From: an uncultured Paracoccaceae bacterium
GTDB lineage: Bacteria; Pseudomonadota; Alphaproteobacteria; Rhodobacterales; Rhodobacteraceae
Direction: 5' to 3'
Length of the DNA: 64,000 bases
Assembly (NCBI GenBank): GCA_947503175.1
Contig: CANNCO010000003.1
Location: forward strand, 503,501 to 567,500
Under the pieces are notes generated by a model. The model saw only the letters and a program-made list of their open reading frames with translations. It ran no database searches and had not been told where the DNA came from. The first letter of the stretch is position 1, and each line of letters begins with the position of its first letter. The translations under genes were made by a program, and so were the position numbers. Positions 9,102-18,358 of the stretch are shown piece after piece.

Positions 9102-9462
9102 ATTTCAACAGGTATCAGACTAAACAAACATTGTTCAAACAATATAAGACGATCTAAGAAATACCGAAGGGACAGCACCGCAATAAGTCTATCTTTGCCG
9201 CTTCGGAGCATTGACGAACCGCAATGTCTTTAACAGTTGAATGGTTGGCTTGTCCGGTCCTAGGGGGCCGGGGTTACCGCCGCCCGCCGCCGCGCGAAAA
9301 GTCACTTGAATGCTTCATGCCGTTCTGTTGGCTGCCAGATTTCGAGGCTGCTTCCGGGCACTCATCAATAGAAAAACCGCTTTTGATACATATTTTCGTC
9401 AATTTGTACGGATAGTTCGAACAGGTCCGTTCGTGTTGGCGGTCGTTAACTGGTTCGAGTAA
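9102..9462. other. 361-bp intergenic region between the HTH gene and the prepilin-like gene
   Basis: This region must hold the promoters of two divergently arranged genes. Apart from the inverted repeat at 9130-9143 it has a GC-rich core (about 9251-9300, rich in CCGCC) and an AT-rich stretch (about 9376-9420) just before the prepilin-like gene that would suit a promoter. The open frames here are short and have no recognisable composition, so I call no gene. Confidence 0.5.
9130..9143. promoter_or_regulatory. Inverted repeat, candidate operator of the small HTH protein
   Basis: ATTGTT and AACAAT flank a 2-bp spacer and form a perfect 6+6 palindrome in the promoter region of the small HTH gene. 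Binding by that protein is inferred from position only. Confidence 0.4.
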
Positions 9463-10143
9463 ATGGTTTTCTTCAAGTCCCCCGCATGTTCGCTCGCGAA
9501 CATCAACGTGCCTCAAAAACTAAAGCAGTTCTGGTCAGATTCTTCCGGCGCATCGACAGCGGACATGGTTGTCATCACAGCTGGCATTGTCCTTCTTAGT
9601 GCTCTCACAGTGTCGTCGGTAGGCGAAAGCACCGAAGATGCGGCAAACCGCATCAGTGATCGCGTTGCATCTGCTGAGATCGCCGATGCACCTACTCCTC
9701 CGACATCGTCGTCATCGTCGAAGGGCTCAGGCTCGCACCACGGTGGCAGCCAAGGCGACAACTACGGAGACGACACGGTTGGTGGCGGCTCATCGTCGGG
9801 CGGCTCACAATCATCCGGTGGTGGAACTGGCTCAAGCGGAAACGGTCAATCTGGCGGCAGCACACCAAACTCGGGGAGCAGTGGAGCATCTTCGGGAGAT
9901 GCTGGCGATGCAACGGATAGTGGCGCGAACGCCGGGTCCGGCCCGACTGACAATGCTAAAAAGCAGCCTGCCGATAAGAAGAACGGGAAAAACTCGAAAG
10001 CTTCCAAAGGCAAGGGCGGTAAAGATGCGACCACGGACAATACTGGACCTGATGCTGCGGCCAAATGCCCTGAGCCGAAAAAGAAGAAGAATGGCAAGTA
10101 CAAGACGAACAAGAAAAACAACAACAAGGGCTGCAAGGCCTAA
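9463..10143 (+). CDS. Flp-prepilin-like protein with long Gly/Ser-rich and Lys-rich tail
   Basis: 226 residues in three blocks. Residues ~18-53 resemble a class IVb (Flp) prepilin: FWSDSSG followed by ASTADMVVITAG and a hydrophobic helix. The G29/ASTAD boundary matches the Flp processing pattern, where an acidic residue is expected at +5 after the glycine. Residues ~81-162 are almost pure Ser/Gly/Asp, and residues ~163-226 are Lys/Asn-rich with Cys at 202 and 224. Normal Flp pilins are ~50-80 residues, so the 170-residue tail is unusual. No other tad/flp genes lie in the window. It converges with the membrane winged-helix gene (4-bp overlap). Function inferred only: a minor pilin or a surface-exposed anchored protein. 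Confidence 0.65.
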   Translation: MVFFKSPACSLANINVPQKLKQFWSDSSGASTADMVVITAGIVLLSALTVSSVGESTEDAANRISDRVASAEIADAPTPPTSSSSSKGSGSHHGGSQGDNYGDDTVGGGSSSGGSQSSGGGTGSSGNGQSGGSTPNSGSSGASSGDAGDATDSGANAGSGPTDNAKKQPADKKNGKNSKASKGKGGKDATTDNTGPDAAAKCPEPKKKKNGKYKTNKKNNNKGCKA

Positions 10144-10868
10144 ACCATCTTGATAACGTCCTTTTCGATGGCCAAAACATAACCACGGCGGGCAATCGTC
10201 TTGATCAGCAATTCGCTGACCATCTGATTACCCAGAGCGTCACGAAGACGCTTGATCCGTGTTGCCCCAGCAGCCTCGTCGCAATCGCCCGCGTTTCTGC
10301 CAGAAATGATGGCCTCAAGTTCGGCACCGCTAAGGACATCATCATCCATCCGCGCTTCGGCCAGCACCGCCAGGGTTTCAACCATCGCGCCGGTCAGCTT
10401 GAACTCCATGTTGTTCAGGTAGACCGCGTTGTCTTCACGGCTGATGAGAAGCGATGAAACCTGTATGCCGTGTCGCTCGATCTCGCCCATTCGCCGATTC
10501 AGGATCATGATGGTGACGACAAAAACAAGCGATGCCACCAGAAGAGCGGTCGCAAAAACCATTAGCACGAAGATGACAACACGGTAACTCATCAGTGTTT
10601 CGGAGAATGCCGTTCCGGATTGAGCGAGAATTTCCAGAAGCTTGATTTCAGCACCGGATGTAAGGTCGTCGTTTTCGACGAACAGGCGCTCGACCCGTGC
10701 GTTGAATGCATTCGCATCCGGCAAGTTCAGGAACAGAAAAACCGCTGCCGCGCCAAGTATCACGATGATCGCGATAACACCGATTGCAACGACACGCGTA
10801 CCTGCTGCGCGACTGTCAGAAGCGGAGGAAGAAGTCGGCCGCACTCTCTTTCCTTTGCTCCAAACCAT
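10140..10868 (-). CDS. Membrane-anchored protein with C-terminal winged-helix DNA-binding domain
   Basis: 242 residues. Two transmembrane helices (~26-48 and ~97-123) enclose a ~48-residue loop that should be periplasmic, which places both ends in the cytoplasm. Residues ~150-235 resemble an OmpR/PhoB-type winged helix: NNMEFKLTGAMVETLAVLAE, then RIKRLRDALG as recognition region and IKTIARRGYVLA as the wing. This is the ToxR/CadC idea with the order reversed (sensor first, DNA-binding domain last). ATG 10868 has GGAGG with no spacer; GTG 10844, with AAAGGA at good spacing, is an attractive alternative start. The 5' end overlaps the small secreted-protein gene by 53 nt, so the two are probably co-transcribed. 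Target genes unknown; the convergent prepilin-like gene is a candidate. Confidence 0.7.
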   Translation of the reverse strand: MVWSKGKRVRPTSSSASDSRAAGTRVVAIGVIAIIVILGAAAVFLFLNLPDANAFNARVERLFVENDDLTSGAEIKLLEILAQSGTAFSETLMSYRVVIFVLMVFATALLVASLVFVVTIMILNRRMGEIERHGIQVSSLLISREDNAVYLNNMEFKLTGAMVETLAVLAEARMDDDVLSGAELEAIISGRNAGDCDEAAGATRIKRLRDALGNQMVSELLIKTIARRGYVLAIEKDVIKMV

Positions 10869-11106
10869 CCTCCGAGAAAACCGAAACTACGCTCAGAAGC
10901 GTCCAGCCACCAGATGCGATTCGACGCTGTACTTCGTCCGCCGCAACTTCGGTATTGCCGCAAAGCGAGTCCGGTAGCTCGATTACACCGTAGTGAAGGC
11001 GTAGCGGATCGTCCTTTTTCGCTTTGTAGTCAGCATAGCATGCGGCGTTCGCGGGAACGGCAGCCAACAACAAGCAGGCAATGGTTGAGAAGCACAGACG
11101 TTTCAT
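10816..11106 (-). CDS. Small secreted protein of unknown function
   Basis: 96 residues from ATG 11106. A clear signal peptide (MKRLCFSTIACLLLAAVPANA, cut before ACYADY) is followed by a short mature domain with two cysteines (CYADYKAKKDD and SLCGNTEV), which could form a periplasmic disulfide, and the stretch DPLRLHYGVIELP. I believe similar small proteins occur in other Rhodobacteraceae but cannot name a family. It overlaps the start of the membrane winged-helix gene by 53 nt on the same strand; a shared operon, and perhaps a sensor-partner role in the periplasm, is inference. Confidence 0.65.
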   Translation of the reverse strand: MKRLCFSTIACLLLAAVPANAACYADYKAKKDDPLRLHYGVIELPDSLCGNTEVAADEVQRRIASGGWTLLSVVSVFSEDGLEQRKESAADFFLRF

Positions 11107-11264
11107 ACTCCGACCCTGATCCACGTGGCGCAGTTATACAATATCCGAGATGGGTCATACGGAACGCTATCGGCTAGCACCCCCGCGATATTGCCTGACT
11201 CCATCGAAAGCCTTCACGCTGACGACACGATCGCTCTGTCCCGATCAACGTGAAAGGAAACATT

Positions 11265-11738
11265 ATGAGAACCGTAACGATTACAGCACTGCTTGCCCTC
11301 GCGATTGGAGTTGCTCCGATCAATGCACGCCCCGCACACGCCCTTACTGAATCCGAGCTGCTTGCGCTTCTGGCAGGTGCTGCCGCAGTGGCCATCATCG
11401 GAAAGGAGATCAATGACCGACGAGACGAGGCCTCGCGCGCACCAACGGTTCGCCACTCTGACGTCCATCAACAAAAGAAGCGTTACGGCAAGCATGGTTA
11501 CAACAAGAGACGTTCGCTTCCTGCAAGATGCCTGCGCACAATTGAAAGAGCGGGGCGGCGTGATCGCCAAGTGCTCGCCGCGCGTTGTCTGAAACGCAAC
11601 GACGTTAAGCTCGCGCGTCTTCCAGAGTCGTGCAAGCTATCCGTACGTACCGACCGGGGGTTTCGTAGTGCATACGGTGCGCGCTGTGTCAAAAGAAACG
11701 GCTGGAGGATCGATAACGGACGCTATTGGAGCAGATAA
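11265..11738 (+). CDS. Secreted basic protein with repeated ARC[LV] motifs
   Basis: 157 residues. Signal peptide: MRTVTITALLALAIGVAPINA or slightly longer. Then a hydrophobic SELLALLAGAAAVAIIGKEIN segment and a very basic C-terminal half. That half holds three related units, LPARCLRT, LAARCLKRN and YGARCVKRNG, plus LPESCKL, giving four cysteines in a regular arrangement. ATG 11265 is preceded by GAAAGGAAAC and is better supported than the in-frame ATG 11250. Divergent from the small secreted-protein gene; rnhB follows on the same strand. No function assigned; exported location is inferred from the signal peptide. Confidence 0.65.
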   Translation: MRTVTITALLALAIGVAPINARPAHALTESELLALLAGAAAVAIIGKEINDRRDEASRAPTVRHSDVHQQKKRYGKHGYNKRRSLPARCLRTIERAGRRDRQVLAARCLKRNDVKLARLPESCKLSVRTDRGFRSAYGARCVKRNGWRIDNGRYWSR

Positions 11739-11824
11739 ACTGGAACATGAACCGGGTGGCAAAACCCGGTTCCGAGATAGGTGAGGCACTTGCAAGATCA
11801 TGTTGGATCGAGTCTTTCTTGCCC

Positions 11825-12461
11825 ATGTTCCAAAAGTTCCCCGATTTTGAGGCCGAACGTCTTGCCCGTTCAGAGGGCTACAACCGGGTCGCCGGAGTTG
11901 ACGAGGCGGGTCGGGGGCCATTGGCCGGCCCTGTCGTCGCTGCGGCCGTTGTTCTGGACCCAACTGATACCCCCAATGGATTGAACGACTCAAAGAAGCT
12001 GAGCTCCGTGCGGCGCGCCGGTCTGACGGCGGAACTACTAAAACGGGCACATGTCGGCGTTGGCATTGCCTCGGTCGAAGAGATCGACGAAATCAATATC
12101 CTGCAGGCGTCCCATCTTGCGATGATCCGGGCAGTTGATGCGCTTCCACACCGCGCCGAATTTGTGCTGATCGATGGCAACATGATTCCAGCAAGTCTGA
12201 ACCTTCCGGCACGATCAATCGTAAGGGGGGACGCGTCGAGCCTGTCGATTGCGGCCGCTTCGATCGTCGCCAAATCGACGCGTGATCAGATCATGGTGGA
12301 TTTGGCGCAACAGCACCCGGGGTATGGATGGGAGCATAACGCAGCATACCCGACCAAAGCCCATCTACAGGCGATTCGAGATTTTGGTGTGACCCCACAC
12401 CATAGGCGTTCCTTCAAACCGGTCCACAATATCTTGTGTCGAGAGAAATCTGTAACCTCTT

Positions 12462-12463
<2 letters not shown>
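11825..12463 (+). CDS. rnhB: Ribonuclease HII
   Basis: Degrades the RNA strand of RNA-DNA hybrids and nicks at single ribonucleotides in DNA. The 212-residue form starting MFQKFPDFEAERLA has the family's typical length. It carries the catalytic motif GVDEAGRGPLAGPV (first acidic pair), NDSKKLSS, a LIDGN aspartate, and KGDxxS/SIAAASIVAKSTRD (here GDASSLSIAAAS). A longer open frame upstream to 11726 overlaps the previous gene and lacks conservation, so ATG 11825 is preferred despite a weak ribosome site. ccrM follows 88 bp downstream. Confidence 0.95.
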
Positions 12464-13649
<1,186 letters not shown>

Positions 13650-13693
13650 CGAATTACCGCCTGTGTCTGTGGCCGTCCACGGCACATGACTGG

Positions 13694-13722
13694 CCCCGCG
13701 CTCAACCCGCGGGGTCTTTTTT
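13694..13722 (+). terminator. Rho-independent terminator after ccrM
   Basis: CCCCGCG (13694-13700) and CGCGGGG (13708-13714) form a perfect GC stem with a 7-nt loop, followed by a T-rich run (TCTTTTTTT). It separates ccrM from gpmI. Confidence 0.85.
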
Positions 13723-13797
13723 TGCCTATGGCCTGCTGCGCGGTTTCGCTTTGCCAAGGAACGGCGTAAAAGCTGGCCTGAACCAGAGAGGTCGGCC

Positions 13798-15324
13798 ATG
13801 GCACCCCCCAAACCTGTTGTATTATGCATCCTGGACGGGTGGGGACTGAGCGATCAGCGATCAGCGAATGCTCCAGTTTTGGCCAAAACACCGACTTTTG
13901 ACCGCCTGATGGCAGATTATCCCAGCGCGCAGCTTGTGACGCATGGGCCAGATGTTGGGTTGCCGTCAGGTCAGATGGGGAACTCGGAAGTCGGCCACAC
14001 AAACATCGGGGCAGGGCGGGTCGTCGCCATGGATCTGGGTCAGATCGATCTTGCCATTGAGGACGGAAGCTTTGCCAAGCAGCCTGCGCTTCTTAGATTC
14101 ATCGAAGATTTGAAATCGGTAAACGGTGCGGCTCATCTGATGGGTGTGATCTCTGATGGTGGCGTACATGGTCATATCGACCATTTACTTGCTGCCGCTC
14201 GAATCATTTCTGACGCAGGGTTGAAAGTCTGGATTCATGCAATCACCGACGGTCGCGACGTACCTCCGAAGTCGGCAGCACAGTTCATAAAACGCTTGTC
14301 CAAAGAGGCCCCGCAAGGCGCAACGATAGCCACGGTGATTGGGCGCTACTACGCGATGGATCGAGACAATCGGTGGGAGCGGGTTGAAGAGGCTTATCAG
14401 GCAATCGTTTCTGGCGAAGCGAAACATCAGATTACTAAAACGGCCGCAGAAATCGTCTCCGACTACTATGACACCGGGCTGACAGACGAATTCCTGCCAG
14501 CCACGGTTGTCGGCGATTACCCCGGAATTGCAGAAGGTGACGGGTTCTTCTGTCTGAACTTTCGGGCAGACCGCGCAAGGGAGGTCCTTGCCAGCCTTGC
14601 CGATCCCGACTTCACCGGATTCGATCGCGGCGAGGCCCCACAACTCTCGGTAAGTCTGGGAATGGTCGAATACTCTGATGCCCATAACGCCTGGTTTGAC
14701 GCGGTTTTCCCAAAGCGGAAACTGGTCAACACGCTGGGTGAATGGATTGCCAAGCACGGGCTGCGTCAGTTCCGCCTTGCCGAAACCGAGAAGTACCCTC
14801 ACGTAACATTCTTTCTGAATGGGGGGAAAGAGGATCCGGAAAAGGGCGAAGACCGCTATATGCCGGAATCGCCTAAGGTCGCTACCTATGACCTGCAACC
14901 GGAAATGTCCGCCGTAGAAGTGTCTGACCGTTTCGTCGACGCAATCGAAGCGCGCTATGATCTAATCGTAACGAATTATGCCAATCCGGACATGGTCGGC
15001 CATACTGGTGATCTGAACGCGGCTATCGCAGCTTGCGAGGCTGTCGATCGGGGTTTGGGCAAAGTCGTCGAAGCTCTTGAGCGGGTTGGTGGTGCAATGA
15101 TCGTGACGGCGGATCATGGAAACTGTGAAACGATGGTGGATCCCCTGACAGGCGGCCCGCATACGGCCCACACTACGAACCCGGTTCCGGTAATCCTGTT
15201 CGGAGGACCAGAGACTGCCACGCTGGGAAATGGCAGGTTGAGTGATCTGGCCCCGACGCTTTTGGAACTCATGGAACTCCCAAAACCAGCCGAGATGACC
15301 GGCGAGAGTCTTATTCGGAAATGA
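13798..15324 (+). CDS. gpmI: 2,3-bisphosphoglycerate-independent phosphoglycerate mutase
   Basis: Interconverts 3- and 2-phosphoglycerate in glycolysis and gluconeogenesis using two Mn2+ ions. 508 residues, normal for the family. It opens with VVLCILDGWGLSD, has the catalytic-serine segment MGNSEVGHTNIGAGR (Ser ~61), phosphate-contact and metal residues in ITDGRDVPPKS, FRADRAREV, NYANPDMVGHTGD, and VTADHGNCE near the end. Its stop overlaps the start of the EnvC-like gene (ATGA), so the two are coupled. Confidence 0.97.
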   Translation: MAPPKPVVLCILDGWGLSDQRSANAPVLAKTPTFDRLMADYPSAQLVTHGPDVGLPSGQMGNSEVGHTNIGAGRVVAMDLGQIDLAIEDGSFAKQPALLRFIEDLKSVNGAAHLMGVISDGGVHGHIDHLLAAARIISDAGLKVWIHAITDGRDVPPKSAAQFIKRLSKEAPQGATIATVIGRYYAMDRDNRWERVEEAYQAIVSGEAKHQITKTAAEIVSDYYDTGLTDEFLPATVVGDYPGIAEGDGFFCLNFRADRAREVLASLADPDFTGFDRGEAPQLSVSLGMVEYSDAHNAWFDAVFPKRKLVNTLGEWIAKHGLRQFRLAETEKYPHVTFFLNGGKEDPEKGEDRYMPESPKVATYDLQPEMSAVEVSDRFVDAIEARYDLIVTNYANPDMVGHTGDLNAAIAACEAVDRGLGKVVEALERVGGAMIVTADHGNCETMVDPLTGGPHTAHTTNPVPVILFGGPETATLGNGRLSDLAPTLLELMELPKPAEMTGESLIRK

Positions 15325-16448
15325 TCAAACGACTGGCCATCAGTGTCTTTCTTGCGGTTGCCGCCCAAGCAAATGCAGAGACAGATTCTGCACAGGTCGC
15401 AGAAAGCGCCGTCACCGCACTTCAAGAGGCGGCCGCAAGCCTCGCTGCTGCGCAATCTTCGAATGATCGCGTGAGGGCTCTAACAGAGACTATTCGGGCA
15501 TATGAAACCGGTCTTTCCGGCCTTCGCGAAGGAATTCGCCAGGCCGCTCTGAGAGAACGCCAAATCGAAGCAAAGTTACGTTCAGAGGAAAAAGAACTGT
15601 CTTCGCTTCTCGGCGCTCTTTCGTCGATGCAGACATCGCCGGAGGCACACACCTTGTTGCATCCTGCAGGTCCACTTCAAACGGCACGCGCTGGTATGAT
15701 CCTGTCCGATGTCTCACCCATTCTCCAGCGCAAGATTGCTGACCTGCAGGTCCAGCTTTCCGATCTTGTGATCATGCGTAGTCTCCAGGACAATGCTTTT
15801 ACCATTCTTTCCGAAGGGCTTGCGGGCGTTCAAGAGGCACGAACCGAGTTGAGTCAGGCCGTTCAAGACCGGAGGGCGCCGCCGAGCGCGTCTGCGATTG
15901 AAAGTGCAACAATGCAAGCACTGGTAAACAGTGCCGATACGCTGCAGGGATTTGCAGCGAGCCTGGCGACGGTGGAAACCAGTCCCGACGGCACGGCAGG
16001 CGGATTCGCCGAGTTGAAGGGGACGTTGAGTTCGCCCGTGACAGGTACCGTTATTTCCGGCTTCAGCCAGCCAGACAGCAGTGGGATACGGCGTCCCGGC
16101 GTTTTGGTTGCAACGACTTCCGGAGCTCTCGTTACGGCGCCGCATACCGCAACAATCCGGTATTCCGGTCCTTTACTTGATCTTGGACAGGTCTCGGTAC
16201 TCGAGCCGGAATCGGGCTATCTTCTGATTCTTTCAGGAATGGCAAAGACATTCGCCGATGCGGGAGAAATCGTTGAAATCGGAGCGCCAATCGGCCTGAT
16301 GGGTGGGCTGTCGCCGGATGCTGAACAGATTTTGATCGAATCTCGCGACGGAAGTGGTCAAGATCGCTCGGAAACGCTCTATATTGAACTCCGACAAGGC
16401 GAAACGCCGCTGGATCCGACCGACTGGTTTCGTCTGGCTTTAGAATAG
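15321..16448 (+). CDS. EnvC-like murein hydrolase activator (coiled coil plus degenerate M23 domain)
   Basis: 375 residues. A signal peptide (MIKRLAISVFLAVAAQANA) is followed by a long coiled coil (~25-200, rich in Ala/Gln/Glu/Leu) and a C-terminal M23/LytM-like fold (~235-340: LSSPVTGTVISGF, PGVLVATTSGALVTAP, LLILSGM). The usual zinc ligands (H-x(n)-D and HxH) are absent, so it is probably not a peptidase but, like EnvC, an activator of amidases during division; this is inference from family knowledge. Coupled to gpmI upstream by ATGA overlap and 9 bp from ctpA downstream, an arrangement I recognise from other alphaproteobacteria. Confidence 0.82.
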   Translation: MIKRLAISVFLAVAAQANAETDSAQVAESAVTALQEAAASLAAAQSSNDRVRALTETIRAYETGLSGLREGIRQAALRERQIEAKLRSEEKELSSLLGALSSMQTSPEAHTLLHPAGPLQTARAGMILSDVSPILQRKIADLQVQLSDLVIMRSLQDNAFTILSEGLAGVQEARTELSQAVQDRRAPPSASAIESATMQALVNSADTLQGFAASLATVETSPDGTAGGFAELKGTLSSPVTGTVISGFSQPDSSGIRRPGVLVATTSGALVTAPHTATIRYSGPLLDLGQVSVLEPESGYLLILSGMAKTFADAGEIVEIGAPIGLMGGLSPDAEQILIESRDGSGQDRSETLYIELRQGETPLDPTDWFRLALE

Positions 16449-16457
16449 GACGCATCG

Positions 16458-17798
16458 ATGAAAAAATTCATGTGGGCCGCGATTGGCGGAACCGTAGCGG
16501 GCATAGTTCTTGCGACCCAGGTTGCAGGGCCGTTGATTGCTCAGGAAGCCGACAAGCGAACATCAGTCTATGAGCAACTCGATCTGTTCGGGGACATCTT
16601 CGAAAGGATCCGTGCGCAATATGTTGAGCAGGTCGATGAAGAGGAGCTGATCGAAGCTGCCATCAACGGAATGCTTACGTCGCTGGATCCGCATTCCAGT
16701 TATCTGTCGCCGAACGATGCCAGTGCGATGCGCGTGCAGACCCGCGGCGAGTTCGGCGGCCTTGGAATCGAAGTCACGCAGGAAGAAGGCTTTGTGAAAG
16801 TCGTTTCTCCCATGGACGATACGCCGGCAGAGGAGGCAGGTATCGAGGCTGGCGATTTCATTACCCATGTCGACGGTGAGAGCGTTCTTGGGCTTACCCT
16901 TGATGACGCGGTTGAGATGATGCGCGGACCAGTCGGTTCGGAAATCATAATCACCGTCGTCCGGGAAGGTACTGATGACCCTTTCGATGTTTCGATCATC
17001 CGCGATACGATCAAACTAACGGCCGTCAGGACGAGGACTCTTGGCGAAACCGTTGTGCTTCGGGTCACTACCTTTAACGATCAAACCTATCCGAACATGA
17101 AGGAAGGCCTTGAAAAACAGATCGAGGAAGCCGGCGGTCTGGACAACATCAATGGAATTGTCCTGGATCTTCGGAATAATCCCGGTGGGCTTCTGACACA
17201 GTCAATCCGCGTATCAGATGCCTTCCTAAATGCGGGTGAAATCGTTTCGACTCGTGGACGCGATCCACAGGACGGCGAAAGGTTCAATGCGACGGAAGGC
17301 GATCTTGTTGAGGGCAAGCCGATCGTTGTCTTGATCAACGGTGGATCGGCTTCGGCGTCCGAGATTGTTGCGGGAGCATTGCAGGATCACCGTCGTGCAA
17401 TTGTTATTGGCACGAAAAGCTTTGGTAAAGGATCGGTCCAGACCGTTATGCCACTTCGCCAGGAGGGTGCGATGCGCCTGACGACGGCGCGGTATTATAC
17501 GCCATCAGGCCGCTCTATTCAGGCGTTGGGAATCTCTCCGGATATCATCGTTGAGCAGCCTCCACGTCGCCCAGAAGGCGAAGCCGGAGAAGATCAGGAC
17601 GCAGCAAACCGGAACAGGTTTGAGTCTGACCTTCGCGGAAGTCTTGATAACGACAGTCTGACCGAAGATCAGCGCCGTCAGATTGAAGCCGAGCGTGACA
17701 AGGTCGAAGAGGCAGCGAGACTGCGGGATGAAGACTATCAGCTTGCATATGCAATCGATATCCTGAAGGGCCTGACTGCACTGGGACCCGCTGAGTAA
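16458..17798 (+). CDS. ctpA: Carboxy-terminal processing protease, S41 family
   Basis: 446 residues. An N-terminal signal or anchor helix (FMWAAIGGTVAGIVLATQVAGP) sends it to the periplasm. A PDZ domain spans ~85-170 (GGLGIEVTQEEGFVKVVSPM and GDFITHVDGESVLG). The S41 catalytic domain follows, with the nucleophile in GGSASASEIVAGALQDHRRA and the general-base lysine in GTKSFGKGSVQT four turns later. It cleaves C-terminal tails of periplasmic proteins and in other bacteria controls peptidoglycan hydrolases; the adjacent EnvC-like gene fits that role. The C-terminus is acidic and charged. Confidence 0.93.
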   Translation: MKKFMWAAIGGTVAGIVLATQVAGPLIAQEADKRTSVYEQLDLFGDIFERIRAQYVEQVDEEELIEAAINGMLTSLDPHSSYLSPNDASAMRVQTRGEFGGLGIEVTQEEGFVKVVSPMDDTPAEEAGIEAGDFITHVDGESVLGLTLDDAVEMMRGPVGSEIIITVVREGTDDPFDVSIIRDTIKLTAVRTRTLGETVVLRVTTFNDQTYPNMKEGLEKQIEEAGGLDNINGIVLDLRNNPGGLLTQSIRVSDAFLNAGEIVSTRGRDPQDGERFNATEGDLVEGKPIVVLINGGSASASEIVAGALQDHRRAIVIGTKSFGKGSVQTVMPLRQEGAMRLTTARYYTPSGRSIQALGISPDIIVEQPPRRPEGEAGEDQDAANRNRFESDLRGSLDNDSLTEDQRRQIEAERDKVEEAARLRDEDYQLAYAIDILKGLTALGPAE

Positions 17799-17805
17799 GC
17801 CAGAA

Positions 17806-17833
17806 ATCGTCGGGCCACTCGTTGGCCTACGAT
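17806..17833 (+). terminator. Imperfect hairpin between ctpA and rppH
   Basis: ATCGT...GGCC and GGCC...ACGAT pair with a small bulge around an ACTCGTT loop. No strong T-run follows, so termination would be weak; it may be an attenuator or mRNA-stabilising structure. Confidence 0.35.
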
Positions 17834-17861
17834 AGGTCATTGCAAGACAAGCGGAGGACGA

Positions 17862-18323
17862 ATGGGCTTGGGCTATCGACCGTGCGTGGGCGCGGTTCTG
17901 ATGAACTCGAATGGGTCTGTTTTCATTGGCGAGCGCGTCGATACGCCTAATGCATGGCAAATGCCTCAAGGCGGCATCGATGACGGCGAATCCCCGGAAT
18001 CTGCCGCGCTTCGAGAACTGGAAGAAGAGACCGGGGTCACCAGCGATTTGGTGCAGGTCGTAGATGAAACGCCTGACTGGATCAGATACGATCTACCCGA
18101 TCATCTGATTGGTAAAGTCTGGAAAGGCCGGTTCCGAGGGCAGGAGCAAAAGTGGTTTCTGTTGCGGTTCGAAGGGACGGATCAGGATATTCGTATCGAC
18201 ACCGCCCACCCCGAATTCTCCGACTGGAAATGGGTTCGCCCTGAAGAAGTGATTGAAGGCATTGTTCCTTTTAAGCGCACGGTCTATGCGCAAGTGCTGG
18301 AACAGTTTGCGCCGCATTTCTAA
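17862..18323 (+). CDS. rppH: RNA 5'-pyrophosphohydrolase (Nudix)
   Basis: 153 residues. Removes pyrophosphate from 5'-triphosphorylated RNA and so starts mRNA decay; related enzymes hydrolyse dinucleoside polyphosphates. It begins [14 protein letters not shown] and contains the full Nudix box as [20 protein letters not shown] followed by TGV, with the RppH-type WQMPQGG just before and the C-terminal [21 protein letters not shown] and [13 protein letters not shown] 17862 has a GGAGG site 4-5 bp upstream. The methyltransferase gene follows after 35 bp. Confidence 0.94.
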   Translation: MGLGYRPCVGAVLMNSNGSVFIGERVDTPNAWQMPQGGIDDGESPESAALRELEEETGVTSDLVQVVDETPDWIRYDLPDHLIGKVWKGRFRGQEQKWFLLRFEGTDQDIRIDTAHPEFSDWKWVRPEEVIEGIVPFKRTVYAQVLEQFAPHF

Positions 18324-18358
18324 CGTTCAACTTCACAGCCAGCTCTGACAGGGGACTT

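Noticed and set aside
9224-9415. 63-residue frame in the HTH/prepilin-like gap
   Set aside because: No ribosome site, irregular composition, no recognisable domain.
9463-10143. Simple-sequence region considered as a DNA repeat array or CRISPR
   Set aside because: The Gly/Ser codons vary and there are no equal-length repeats and spacers; it is low-complexity coding sequence.
9638-10153. Alternative frame in the low-complexity part of the prepilin-like gene
   Set aside because: Arg/Thr-rich shadow caused by repetitive codons; no start signal.
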